A DNA stretch of 64,000 nucleotides from Comamonadaceae bacterium (GTDB lineage: Bacteria; Pseudomonadota; Gammaproteobacteria; Burkholderiales; Burkholderiaceae_C). The position numbers and the translations under genes are program-made. Numbering within the stretch: position 1 is the first letter of the stretch; each line of letters begins with the position of its first letter. Positions 10,137 through 18,785 of the stretch are shown here, piece after piece. The notes beneath the pieces are model-generated. The model had not been told where the DNA came from. It made no database searches and was given only the letters and a program-made list of their open reading frames with translations. Where the stretch lies: assembly GCA_947450695.1 (NCBI GenBank), contig CANFWV010000007.1, positions 1-64,000 of the forward strand, in the 5' to 3' direction.

Positions 10137-10994
10137 CTAGGCCTCGCCCCAGATCATCGAGCGCATAGAAATAGACGCCAGCTGAAAACTGGTGTTGAAA
10201 AACTTCATCGGCTCGCCAGCATCCACAGCGCCCGCCGCGTACAGCAGTGGTAACAAGTGCTCGTACGTCGGGTGAGCCATCCTCGCCAGGCTACCGAGTT
10301 TCTGGAAACTCTGCAACGCATCCAGCTGCCCTTGCTGGACATAGCCACCGATGGTTTGGTCAAACTCCAGAGCCCAGTCATAGGCTTGATTTGATGATGC
10401 ACCGCGCTGCGCCTGCTCCAGGTTGTGCACCACGTTGCCGCTGGCGACTATCAGCACGCCCCGGCGGCGCAAAGCCTTGAGTTGGCGCGCCAAAGCATAG
10501 TGCTCGCTGGGCGCACGGCCGTAGTCCATGCTGAGCTGCACCACAGGCACATCTGCCTTGGGGAACATCGGTTTGAGGACAGACCATGCGCCATGATCAA
10601 GTCCCCAGTTGATGTCTAGACCCAAAGGCAACGACATGCGCTGGCGCACAGCCCGGCTGATCTCAGTCGCCGCTTCAGGGGAACCCGACGCGGGGTACTG
10701 CTGGTCAAACAACTCCTGTGGGAAACCACCGAAGTCGTGAATTGTCTTTGGTTGCGCCATAGCGGTCAGCCACCACCCCTCGGTCAGCCAATGCGCGGAG
10801 ATGCACAAAATCAGCTGCGGCATCGGCCAGTCCGAGCCAAAACGCGCACCTAGTGCTTGCCAACTGCGCCGATATTCGTTGTCGGTCACGGCATTCATTG
10901 GGCTGCCGTGGCCGACAAACAAGACGGGCAAAGTATCAGTTTGTTTCAATTTATCGAACTGAAGTGTCGACAGACTGCTAGAACTGTTAGCCAT
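10137..10994 (-). CDS. Class III extradiol dioxygenase, 4,5-DOPA dioxygenase family (YgiD-like)
   Basis: A 285-residue LigB-superfamily enzyme of the DODA/YgiD type. Metal-binding histidines are visible in LFVGHGSP (H29), ISAHWLTEGWW (H68), GLDHGAWS and ASGNVVHN. The family opens catechol rings at the 4,5 position; the physiological substrate of bacterial members is often unknown. It is convergent with the aminotransferase with one base between stop codons and stands as a single gene. Confidence 0.85.
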   Translation of the reverse strand: MANSSSSLSTLQFDKLKQTDTLPVLFVGHGSPMNAVTDNEYRRSWQALGARFGSDWPMPQLILCISAHWLTEGWWLTAMAQPKTIHDFGGFPQELFDQQYPASGSPEAATEISRAVRQRMSLPLGLDINWGLDHGAWSVLKPMFPKADVPVVQLSMDYGRAPSEHYALARQLKALRRRGVLIVASGNVVHNLEQAQRGASSNQAYDWALEFDQTIGGYVQQGQLDALQSFQKLGSLARMAHPTYEHLLPLLYAAGAVDAGEPMKFFNTSFQLASISMRSMIWGEA

Positions 10995-11208
10995 ATCACT
11001 TTTGTCTTTCTTTCATCTTGAATTTCAGCCGCTCGCGCCTAACCTTAGGTCATGTCGTATCAACGCATTGTGAAGAAGCTTTCGCCAAGTTGACGACGAT
11101 ACCCTTCGCATGCACCGTATTAGTGTTTGCTCTCCTAATAAACAAGCTCAGCTACTGGTATATTGCACTGCAACATTATCAGCCGTCACACCAAAAAGGG
11201 GCTACGCC

Positions 11209-12618
11209 ATGCTTTATCAAGTCTATGAAACGCAACGCACGATGATGGAGCCTTTCGTCGATTTTGCACAGGCTGCGGCCAAGCTTTATAGCAACCCCTT
11301 GACGCCAGCTGGTCAAAATCCCTTTGCACAGCGCGTCTCCGCCGGCTACAGCCTGATCTATCGCCTTGGCAAAGATTACGAAAAACCAAGTTTTGACCTC
11401 ACCACTGTCGACGTCGACGGCACCAGTGTGGCGATTCATGAACGCATTGAGCTAGACAAACCCTTTTGCGAGCTGCGACGCTTCAAACGTTTCACAGACG
11501 ACCCAGCCACGCTGACACGCCTCAAAGGGCAACCGGTGGTTCTGATCGTGGCGCCGCTATCCGGCCACTACGCCACGCTGCTGCGCGACACAGTCAAAAC
11601 CATGCTGAAAGACCACAAGGTCTACATCACCGACTGGAAAAATGCCCGCACAGTGCCGCTATCGGAGGGTCGCTTCAACTTAGACGACTACGTCAACTAT
11701 GTTCAAGAATTTATCCGCCACCTGCAAGGCGCTTACGGCAATTGCCACGTTATCAGCGTGTGCCAGCCAACCGTCCCGGTGCTCGCCGCAATTTCTCTGA
11801 TGGCCTCCCGTGGCGAAACCACACCGCTGAGCATGACCATGATGGGCGGCCCGATCGACGCACGCAAGTCTCCCACAGCCGTCAACAATCTGGCCATGAA
11901 CAAGAGCTACAGCTGGTTTGAAAACAATGTGATTTTCCGCGTCCCAAGTAACTTTGCAGGCGCTGGCCGACGTGTCTACCCTGGCTTTTTACAGCACACC
12001 GGTTTCGTCGCGATGAATCCAGATCGGCACGCCAGCAGCCATTACGACTACTTCAAAGACTTGCTAAAAGGCGATGACGCAAGTGTCGAAGCGCACCGCA
12101 AGTTTTACGACGAATACAACGCCGTCCTAGACATGGATGCCGACTACTACCTCGACACCATCAAGACCGTGTTTCAAGAGTTCAAGCTAGTCAATGGCAC
12201 GTGGGACGTGTGCAATGAACAAGGCGTCCCTGAACGTGTGCGCCCGGAAGACATCACTACTACGGCACAGTTCACGGTAGAAGGCGAATTAGACGACATC
12301 TCGGGCTCTGGACAAACCAAAGCCGCCCATGGTCTGTGCTCCGGTATTCCAAAGGCCAACCAGCAACACCTTGAGGTCAAAGGCGCTGGGCATTACGGTA
12401 TTTTCAGCGGCCGCCGCTGGCGTGAGAGCACCTACCCGGCGGTGAAATCATTCATTCTGGCGCACAACAAGCCAGCCAGCGCGGGCACTACGAGCAAGCC
12501 CGTGGCCAGTTCGCCATCTAAGCGGAAAACACCAGCGGTCTCAATGGCTGCGGCTAAAACACGTCCTGCAGCTGCAGTCAAAAAAAATCGGCCCGTTAGT
12601 AAAAGCGTTCCCACCTAG
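11209..12618 (+). CDS. phaZ: Intracellular polyhydroxyalkanoate depolymerase
   Basis: A 469-residue intracellular PHA depolymerase that mobilises polyhydroxybutyrate granules. The nucleophile motif is cysteine-based (HVISVCQPTVP), as known for Ralstonia-type PhaZ. Start chosen at ATG 11209 (MLYQVYETQRTMMEPF), preceded by AAAAAGGGG; the longer frame from 11110 lacks family similarity. Residues 419-469 form a low-complexity tail rich in Lys, Ala, Ser and Pro. A TATATT box lies upstream at about 11158-11163. Other PHA genes are not in the window. Confidence 0.92.
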   Translation: MLYQVYETQRTMMEPFVDFAQAAAKLYSNPLTPAGQNPFAQRVSAGYSLIYRLGKDYEKPSFDLTTVDVDGTSVAIHERIELDKPFCELRRFKRFTDDPATLTRLKGQPVVLIVAPLSGHYATLLRDTVKTMLKDHKVYITDWKNARTVPLSEGRFNLDDYVNYVQEFIRHLQGAYGNCHVISVCQPTVPVLAAISLMASRGETTPLSMTMMGGPIDARKSPTAVNNLAMNKSYSWFENNVIFRVPSNFAGAGRRVYPGFLQHTGFVAMNPDRHASSHYDYFKDLLKGDDASVEAHRKFYDEYNAVLDMDADYYLDTIKTVFQEFKLVNGTWDVCNEQGVPERVRPEDITTTAQFTVEGELDDISGSGQTKAAHGLCSGIPKANQQHLEVKGAGHYGIFSGRRWRESTYPAVKSFILAHNKPASAGTTSKPVASSPSKRKTPAVSMAAAKTRPAAAVKKNRPVSKSVPT

Positions 12619-12632
12619 TCAGTTTTAACTTT

Positions 12633-13286
12633 GTGAGTTTGTCCCAACACATCAACGCTTTGCTACCGCAGACCCAGTGCACGCGCTGCGGCTACCCAGA
12701 CTGCGCCGCGTATGCACAGGCCATCGCCGCCAGCGAAGCTGCCATCAATAGATGCCCTCCCGGGGGCGATGAAGGCATTCATCGTTTGGCGGTTCTGACC
12801 GGCCAACCTGTGACGACGCTGGATCCCAACCATGGCCATGAAGGACCGCGCCATGTGGCGGTGATTGACGAAGCTTGGTGCATTGGCTGCACCTTGTGCC
12901 TGCCGGTCTGCCCGACAGACGCTATCCTCGGCAGCAACAAGCGCATGCACAGCGTGATTGAAAAACACTGCACCGGCTGCGAGTTGTGCATACCCGTCTG
13001 CCCAGTGGATTGCATCAGCTTGGTCAATGTGACAGCTCTGAAGACCGGATGGAAGGCTTGGTCGCCGACACAGGCTGAGGACGCCCGCAGTCGTTATGCA
13101 TTTCACCAGATCAAGCAACTACGGGAAACACGTGTCCAAGCCGATCGGCTGGAGAAAAAAGCAGAAGCAGTCTTGGCTGATGTGGCGGCCCATTCAAGGC
13201 ACACCGACAGCGCCGTGTTGGACTCCAAACGCACCGTGATTGAAGCGGCGCTGGCGCGGGCAAGAGCCCGCAGGCTGAACAACTAG
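12633..13286 (+). CDS. RnfB-like [4Fe-4S] ferredoxin, orphan electron-transport protein
   Basis: A 217-residue protein with an N-terminal Fe-S domain (C16, C19, C24, C41) and two CxxCxxCxxxCP ferredoxin motifs (C83/C86/C89/C93 and C113/C116/C119/C123). The C-terminal part is helical and basic. This matches RnfB without its N-terminal membrane helix. It starts at GTG 12633, 15 nt after phaZ. No rnfA/C/D/G/E genes are nearby, so it is probably a soluble electron carrier rather than part of an Rnf pump. Confidence 0.87.
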   Translation: MSLSQHINALLPQTQCTRCGYPDCAAYAQAIAASEAAINRCPPGGDEGIHRLAVLTGQPVTTLDPNHGHEGPRHVAVIDEAWCIGCTLCLPVCPTDAILGSNKRMHSVIEKHCTGCELCIPVCPVDCISLVNVTALKTGWKAWSPTQAEDARSRYAFHQIKQLRETRVQADRLEKKAEAVLADVAAHSRHTDSAVLDSKRTVIEAALARARARRLNN

Positions 13287-13290
13287 GCGA

Positions 13291-14331
13291 CTAGACCGCT
13301 GGCAGTTCGGTCAGGCCCAACACCACCGGCTCAAAAGCGTGCAGTGAAGGCGCACCACCGGTATGGATAAAGAGCACTTTTTCGTCAGGTTTGAAGTAAC
13401 CTTTGCGAGCTAGGCCAATCAAGCCCGCCATGATTTTTCCGGTGTAAACCGGGTCCAACAAAATAGCTTCGGTGCGGGCCAACATCTGTACCGCGTCAAC
13501 CATGGCAGCGTTCGGTACGGAGTACTTAGGTCGCCACCAATCGCCAAAACTCAACACAGCCTCGCGCGGGATGGTTATGCTCAGCCCAAGCAAATCAGCC
13601 ACGGCCTGCGCTTCTTTGTGAACCAGCGGGTCTTGGTCAACCGGGTCGCGACTCACGCCAATACCGATGATCGGAATCTGGATGTTGTTGCCAAGAAAAC
13701 CCGCCAATAAACCACCGTGCGTGCCAGAACTGCCTGAACCCACCACGACTCTGTCAATCTGCACGCCTTGCTCAAAAAACTGCTGTTGCAGTTCTTGGGC
13801 GCAAGCCACATAACCCAAACCACCGACGGCATTGGAACCACCGCCAGGCACGATGTAACCCTTGCGGCCCAGAGCCGCCAATTCAGCGGCCACCTGCTGC
13901 ATTGCCAGCAGCATATTGGTGCCAGCCGGCACCACAGTGACGGTCTCCACACCCATCAGGCGAAACAGAAAATTATTGCCGCTGGCGTCCGCGTTATAGC
14001 TGTCGGGCACGCGTTCTTCGATGACGAAGCGACACTTCATATTTTCTTTGATGGCTGATGACAAGGTCGCACGACAGTGATTGGACTGCGGTGCACCGCA
14101 AGTGATCAATGTGTCAGCGCCTTGGGCTAACGCATCGGCGGCCAGAAACTCAAGTTTGCGCGTCTTGTTACCACCGGGCGTTAAACCCAGCATGTCATCG
14201 CGCTTGATCCAGATCTGCGGTCCTTGTCCATCGGGACAAAGCTCCGATAACGCGCGCGTGAAATTCGGCAGAAACTCAAGCGGCGTGGGGCCAACGGAAT
14301 AACGGCGGCGGGGGAAACGGGACAAATCCAT
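13291..14331 (-). CDS. D-cysteine desulfhydrase / L-cysteate sulfo-lyase-like PLP enzyme
   Basis: A 346-residue fold-type II PLP enzyme of the ACC deaminase/DcyD family. GGNKTRKLEFL carries the PLP lysine, followed by CGAPQSNHCR, GGSNAVGGLGYV, GSGSSGTHGGL and ILLDPVYTGKIMAGL. The motifs are nearer to D-cysteine desulfhydrase (cysteine to pyruvate, sulfide and ammonia) than to ACC deaminase; sulfo-lyases of the same family cannot be excluded. The start is ATG 14331; the upstream extension overlaps the VOC gene. It is the last gene of the propionate operon, 19 bp after the VOC gene. Confidence 0.82.
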   Translation of the reverse strand: MDLSRFPRRRYSVGPTPLEFLPNFTRALSELCPDGQGPQIWIKRDDMLGLTPGGNKTRKLEFLAADALAQGADTLITCGAPQSNHCRATLSSAIKENMKCRFVIEERVPDSYNADASGNNFLFRLMGVETVTVVPAGTNMLLAMQQVAAELAALGRKGYIVPGGGSNAVGGLGYVACAQELQQQFFEQGVQIDRVVVGSGSSGTHGGLLAGFLGNNIQIPIIGIGVSRDPVDQDPLVHKEAQAVADLLGLSITIPREAVLSFGDWWRPKYSVPNAAMVDAVQMLARTEAILLDPVYTGKIMAGLIGLARKGYFKPDEKVLFIHTGGAPSLHAFEPVVLGLTELPAV

Positions 14332-14350
14332 GTGTACTCCAGAATTAGTT

Positions 14351-14833
14351 TCAATGTACAGACGCGGCCATCGCCGCAAAAGCCTTTACCACCTCAGGCG
14401 GCGCCTGCACCAACTCTACCAGCACACCTTCACCCGCAATTGGAAATTCATCATTGGCCTTGGGATGCAAAAAGCAGATGTCAAAACCAGCCGCACCTTG
14501 GCGAATGCCGCCGGGTGCAAAGCGCACGCCTTGCGCCGTGAGCCAGCTCACCGCTTGAGGCAAGTCGTCAATCCACAACCCCACATGGTTCAACGGCGTG
14601 GTGTGAACAGCTGGTTTTTTATCCGGATCAATCGGCTGCATCAGATCTACTTCGACCTTGAACGGGCCAACACCCATGGCACAAATATCTTCGTCGACAT
14701 TCTCGCGTTCACTGACGAAATTACCTGTCACTAGAAGCCCGAGCATGTCGACCCAGAGCGTGCGTAGTTTGGCTTTGCTAGGGCCCCCAATAGCAATTTG
14801 CTGAATACCTAAGACTTTGAATGGACGGTTCAT
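14351..14833 (-). CDS. VOC-family protein, probable methylmalonyl-CoA epimerase-like
   Basis: A 160-residue vicinal-oxygen-chelate protein made of two beta-alpha-beta-beta-beta modules. By alignment from memory with methylmalonyl-CoA epimerase the metal positions are Q12 (where epimerases have His), E61, H83 (LNHVGLW) and E140 (VLVELVQAP). It sits between pccA and the DcyD-like gene in an operon with propionyl-CoA carboxylase and the mutase, exactly where an epimerase is needed to convert (S)- to (R)-methylmalonyl-CoA. Lactoylglutathione-lyase-like activity is an alternative. ATG 14833 has GAGGAG five bases upstream. Confidence 0.72.
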   Translation of the reverse strand: MNRPFKVLGIQQIAIGGPSKAKLRTLWVDMLGLLVTGNFVSERENVDEDICAMGVGPFKVEVDLMQPIDPDKKPAVHTTPLNHVGLWIDDLPQAVSWLTAQGVRFAPGGIRQGAAGFDICFLHPKANDEFPIAGEGVLVELVQAPPEVVKAFAAMAASVH

Positions 14834-14848
14834 GCAGCTCCTCACTTT

Positions 14849-16897
14849 TTAAATGAATTCAACAATAGGCTGATCCACCGTGAGCGATTCACCCTTGGTT
14901 GCGAGCACTTTGCTGACTACACCATCCGCGATAGCAAACAAAACATTTTCCATTTTCATCGCTTCAATGACGGCCACCCGCTCACCGGCTTGAACTTTCT
15001 GACCAACCGTCACGGCCACATCCACCAGCAAGCCAGGCATGGGTGACAACACGTAGCGACTCATGTCCGGTGGCGCCTTGAAGGGCATCATTTTGTGCAG
15101 TTCAGCAGCCCGTGGCGAGAATACCAACGCATCAAGTCGGGTGCCGTTATGGATCAAACGCATCGCCAGTGGGTTCTTACCCACACCACGCTCCACCTGC
15201 GCCGAAAAAGCCTCGCCATTGACAGTACCGCGTATGCGTGCACCGCCCAGATGCCAGGAGCTGCAAATTTCATAGGTCTTACCGCCGGTCTCCACCGCAC
15301 TCGAGCCTGACACCGTTTGATAGTCGCGCACCAGCACCGGCTGCGATGTGTTGTTACCCGAAGCGCCCATGCCGATGACGACAAAATCTTCACTCACCGT
15401 GAGGCCGTGGCCCGGCAGCTGACCGCTGATACCAGCCGCCCGCCCCAACAGTCGTCGATTGACATAAGCGGCTAAGGCGATCAGGAAATCCGGGTCATCG
15501 TGCGGTACATCTTCAGCGCGAAAGCCTTGGCCGTAGTTTTCAGCGATGAAGCCGGTGTTGAAGTCTCCGGTCACAAATTTAGGATGCGCCAGCAAAGCTG
15601 CCTGAAAAGGAATGTTGCTACTGATGCCGCGAATCACAAACGAGTTCAGCGCTTCACGCATCTTGGCGATGGCATCCAGCCGGTCTTTGCCGTGGACGAT
15701 GAGCTTCGCAATCATCGAGTCGTAATGCATCGGAATTTCACCGCCATCTTGCACGCCGGTGTCCACTCGCACGCCATGCAACTTCGTCATGTCTGCCGCA
15801 AACATGGATTGGATAGGCGGCTGAAAACGCACCAATCGACCCGTGCTGGGGAGAAAGTTCCGAAACGGATCCTCAGCGTTGATACGGCACTCCATCGCCC
15901 AACCGTCGCGTTTCACCTCGGCTTGCGTCAGCGGCAGTTTTTCACCGGCAGCCACACGAATCATCAACTCGACCAAATCCAAACCGGTGATGCATTCGGT
16001 CACGGGGTGCTCGACCTGCAAGCGGGTGTTCATTTCAAGAAAGTAAAAGCTCTGGTCTTTGCCAACGACAAACTCCACCGTGCCGGCACTCTGGTACTTC
16101 ACGGCCTGTGCCAGCAGCACGGCTTGCTCACCCATGGCTTTGCGTGTGGCTTCGCTGATGAACGGGCTTGGCGCCTCTTCAATCACCTTTTGGTGGCGGC
16201 GCTGAATAGAACATTCACGCTCGTTCAGGTAAATCACATTGCCGTGGCTGTCGCCGATCAACTGAATCTCAATGTGGCGTGGCTCTTCAACAAATTTTTC
16301 AATGAAGACGCGGTCATCAGTAAAGCTGTTTTTAGCCTCGTTACGGCAGCTGGTGAAGCCTTCAAAAGCCTCCTTGTCATTGAAGGCGACGCGCAAGCCT
16401 TTGCCGCCACCGCCAGCGCTGGCTTTGATCATCACCGGGTAGCCAATGCTTTGGGCAATCTCAACGGCTTTATCTGCGGTTTCGATCGCGTCGTTGACGC
16501 CAGGAATGCAGTTGACACCGGCCGCACCGGCCAGTTTTTTGGACTCAATCTTGTCACCCATGGCGGCAATCGAGTAATGCTTGGGGCCAATGAAGACCAA
16601 GCCTTCTTCTTCAACGCGCTTGGCAAAGCCAGCGTTTTCACTCAGAAAACCGTAGCCTGGGTGCACGGCTTCGGCGCCTGTTTGTTTGCAGGCAGCAATG
16701 ATTTTTTCAGCCTGTAAATAACTGTCACGGCTTGGCGCAGGGCCAATGTTGACGGCTTCGTCAGCCAGCTCTACGTGGCGTGCATCTTTGTCGGCGTCGG
16801 AGTAAACCGCCACTGTTTTGATGCCCATTTTGCGAGCTGTGAGGATGACGCGGCAGGCGATTTCACCGCGGTTGGCGATCAGAATTTTGTTGAACAT
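14849..16897 (-). CDS. pccA: Propionyl-CoA carboxylase alpha subunit (biotin carboxylase + BCCP)
   Basis: A 682-residue biotin-dependent subunit. The N-terminal biotin carboxylase starts MFNKILIANRGEIACRVI, with the ATP-grasp glycine-rich segment KASAGGGGKG and MNTRLQVEHPVTE. The C-terminal carrier domain holds EAMKMEN with biotinyl lysine K648, 35 residues from the end. A middle region of about 170 residues would be the BT/oligomerisation domain. With PccB it makes methylmalonyl-CoA from propionyl-CoA. Start at ATG 16897. It is separated from pccB by an unusually long 343-bp spacer. Confidence 0.93.
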   Translation of the reverse strand: MFNKILIANRGEIACRVILTARKMGIKTVAVYSDADKDARHVELADEAVNIGPAPSRDSYLQAEKIIAACKQTGAEAVHPGYGFLSENAGFAKRVEEEGLVFIGPKHYSIAAMGDKIESKKLAGAAGVNCIPGVNDAIETADKAVEIAQSIGYPVMIKASAGGGGKGLRVAFNDKEAFEGFTSCRNEAKNSFTDDRVFIEKFVEEPRHIEIQLIGDSHGNVIYLNERECSIQRRHQKVIEEAPSPFISEATRKAMGEQAVLLAQAVKYQSAGTVEFVVGKDQSFYFLEMNTRLQVEHPVTECITGLDLVELMIRVAAGEKLPLTQAEVKRDGWAMECRINAEDPFRNFLPSTGRLVRFQPPIQSMFAADMTKLHGVRVDTGVQDGGEIPMHYDSMIAKLIVHGKDRLDAIAKMREALNSFVIRGISSNIPFQAALLAHPKFVTGDFNTGFIAENYGQGFRAEDVPHDDPDFLIALAAYVNRRLLGRAAGISGQLPGHGLTVSEDFVVIGMGASGNNTSQPVLVRDYQTVSGSSAVETGGKTYEICSSWHLGGARIRGTVNGEAFSAQVERGVGKNPLAMRLIHNGTRLDALVFSPRAAELHKMMPFKAPPDMSRYVLSPMPGLLVDVAVTVGQKVQAGERVAVIEAMKMENVLFAIADGVVSKVLATKGESLTVDQPIVEFI

Positions 16898-17240
16898 GGT
16901 GTTGCTTTCAATCAATATTTATTTGGCTCACACGGTGTTGGCGGCTGCGCGTTCCGCCTTGGGCGCGGTTCTTCGCTCCGCCTTGAGCGCGGTGTATCTA
17001 CCTTCGCTCATGTCCCCCGGCCTGCGGCCTCCTCCTTGACTTCGCTGCGGCAGACACACACGTTCAAGGCTACGTAGGTGGTCTTGCACAGTTGCCCTAA
17101 CACCCCCACGGCAAGAGCGATATGCCTAGGCGCTTTGCGTAGGTAAAGCAGGAGACCGAAGGGCGGGGGACACGAAGCAAAGTAACTGGGCAGACCGCTC
17201 CCACCCATGCGGGGAAATACAGAGTTCTTCATGACCACGC
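16898..17240 (-). repeat. Repeat-rich spacer between pccB and pccA
   Basis: A 343-bp stretch inside an otherwise compact operon. It contains two tandem 17-mers differing at one base (TCCGCCTTGGGCGCGGT at 16953-16969, TCCGCCTTGAGCGCGGT at 16977-16993). It also has an inverted pair (TGTCCCCCGGCC at 17011-17022 against GGGCGGGGGACA at 17161-17172; 11 of 12 pair). A 78-codon minus-strand frame (17008-17244) runs through it but overlaps the pccB stop and has no recognisable domain. The structure resembles a dispersed intergenic repeat or small non-autonomous element rather than a gene. No transposase is present. Confidence 0.55.
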
Positions 17241-18773
17241 TCACAACGGAATGTTGCCGTGTTTACGCCACGGGTTTTCGAGCTTTTTGTCTTTCAGCAT
17301 CACCAAGCTGCGGCAAATGCGCTTGCGCGTCTCGTGCGGCAAGATGACATCGTCAATGAAGCCCCGGCTACCGGCCACAAACGGATTCGCGAAGCGAGCT
17401 TTGTATTCGGCTTCTTTGGCGGCCAGCTTGACCGGGTCGCCCTTGTCTTCTCGGAAAATAATTTCAACCGCACCCTTTGCGCCCATGACCGCAATCTCTG
17501 CATTTGGCCAGGCAAAGTTGACGTCACCGCGCAAGTGCTTGGAGGCCATCACGTCATACGCACCACCGTAGGCCTTGCGCGTGATGACGGTGATTTTTGG
17601 CACCGTGCACTCGGCGTACGCGTAGAGCAATTTCGCACCATGTTTGATGATGCCGCCGTACTCCTGCGAGGTGCCTGGCATGAACCCAGGCACATCGACA
17701 AAGGTGATCACCGGAATGTTGAAGGCATCGCAAAACCGTACAAAACGCGCCGCTTTGATCGAGCTCTTGATGTCTAGGCAACCGGCCAACACCAGTGGCT
17801 GGTTTGCCACGATGCCGACGCTCTGGCCTTCCATACGTGCAAAACCAATGACGATGTTCTTGGCGTACTCGGGCTGAATCTCAAAAAAGTCACCGTCGTC
17901 AACTGTCTTGACGATGAGTTCTTTCATGTCGTAGGGCTTGTTGGCGTTCTCAGGTACCAGCGTGTCCAAGCTCATGTCCATGCGGCTGGCCGGGTCTGCA
18001 CTGGGGCGAACCGGGGCTTTTTCGCGGTTGTTCAGCGGCAAATAGTTATACAAACGACGCAACATCAAGAGCGCTTCAACGTCGTTGTCAAAAGCCAGAT
18101 CGGCCACGCCGCTCTTGGTGGTGTGCGTGATGGCACCGCCCAGTTCTTCTGCCGTGACTTCCTCGTGGGTCACGGTTTTCACCACCTCGGGACCGGTCAC
18201 AAACATGTAGGAGCTGTCTTTGACCATGAAAATGAAATCGGTCATGGCGGGCGAGTACACCGCGCCACCCGCAGAAGGGCCCATGATCATGCTGATTTGA
18301 GGAATCACCCCGCTGGCCATGACGTTGCGCTGAAAGACATCGGCGTAGCCACCGAGTGACGCGACGCCTTCCTGGATGCGCGCGCCGCCCGAGTCGTTCA
18401 GCCCAATGACGGGTGCGCCGACCTTCATGGCTTGGTCCATCACTTTGCAAATTTTCTCTGCATGTGCTTCGGACAGCGCACCACCAAAGACGGTGAAGTC
18501 TTGGCTAAAAACAAATACCAGTCGGCCGTTGATCATGCCGTAGCCGGTGACCACGCCATCACCTGGAATCTTGTTGTCTTGCATGCCAAAGTCGTTGCAG
18601 CGGTGCTCAACAAACATGTCCCACTCTTCAAAGGTGCCTTCATCGAGCAACAGTTCCAGCCGCTCACGGGCCGTTAACTTGCCTTTGCCATGCTGCGCAT
18701 CAATCCGCTTTTGACCGCCGCCGAGGCGGGCTGCTGCGCGTTTTTGTTCGAGTTGTTCAAGGATGTCCTGCAT
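17241..18773 (-). CDS. pccB: Propionyl-CoA carboxylase beta subunit (carboxyltransferase)
   Basis: A 510-residue carboxyltransferase that moves CO2 from biotin on PccA to propionyl-CoA. The two crotonase-like halves are visible: N-terminal [21 protein letters not shown] with [14 protein letters not shown] and [13 protein letters not shown], and C-terminal [29 protein letters not shown] with [13 protein letters not shown]. The length fits PccB. The start ATG at 18773 is 12 bp after the meaB stop, which indicates cotranscription. Confidence 0.93.
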   Translation of the reverse strand: MQDILEQLEQKRAAARLGGGQKRIDAQHGKGKLTARERLELLLDEGTFEEWDMFVEHRCNDFGMQDNKIPGDGVVTGYGMINGRLVFVFSQDFTVFGGALSEAHAEKICKVMDQAMKVGAPVIGLNDSGGARIQEGVASLGGYADVFQRNVMASGVIPQISMIMGPSAGGAVYSPAMTDFIFMVKDSSYMFVTGPEVVKTVTHEEVTAEELGGAITHTTKSGVADLAFDNDVEALLMLRRLYNYLPLNNREKAPVRPSADPASRMDMSLDTLVPENANKPYDMKELIVKTVDDGDFFEIQPEYAKNIVIGFARMEGQSVGIVANQPLVLAGCLDIKSSIKAARFVRFCDAFNIPVITFVDVPGFMPGTSQEYGGIIKHGAKLLYAYAECTVPKITVITRKAYGGAYDVMASKHLRGDVNFAWPNAEIAVMGAKGAVEIIFREDKGDPVKLAAKEAEYKARFANPFVAGSRGFIDDVILPHETRKRICRSLVMLKDKKLENPWRKHGNIPL

Positions 18774-18785
18774 GAATTGCTTTCT

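Noticed and set aside
11018-11208. Short frames upstream of phaZ
   Set aside because: The 33-codon extension of the phaZ frame and the 75-codon frame at 11018 lack family similarity; the family start at 11209 has a good ribosome-binding site.
13291-14331. ACC deaminase (acdS)
   Set aside because: Motifs GAPQSNHCR and GSNAVGGLGYV follow the D-cysteine desulfhydrase pattern rather than that of ACC deaminase.
15500-16717. 405-codon plus-strand open frame opposite pccA
   Set aside because: It mirrors a well-supported biotin carboxylase gene; its composition (His/Val/Phe-rich) is that of an antisense frame in GC-biased coding DNA and it has no recognisable domain.
17008-17244. 78-codon minus-strand frame in the pccB-pccA spacer
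   Set aside because: No domain, low-complexity translation, and it overlaps repeats; treated as part of a repeat element rather than a gene.
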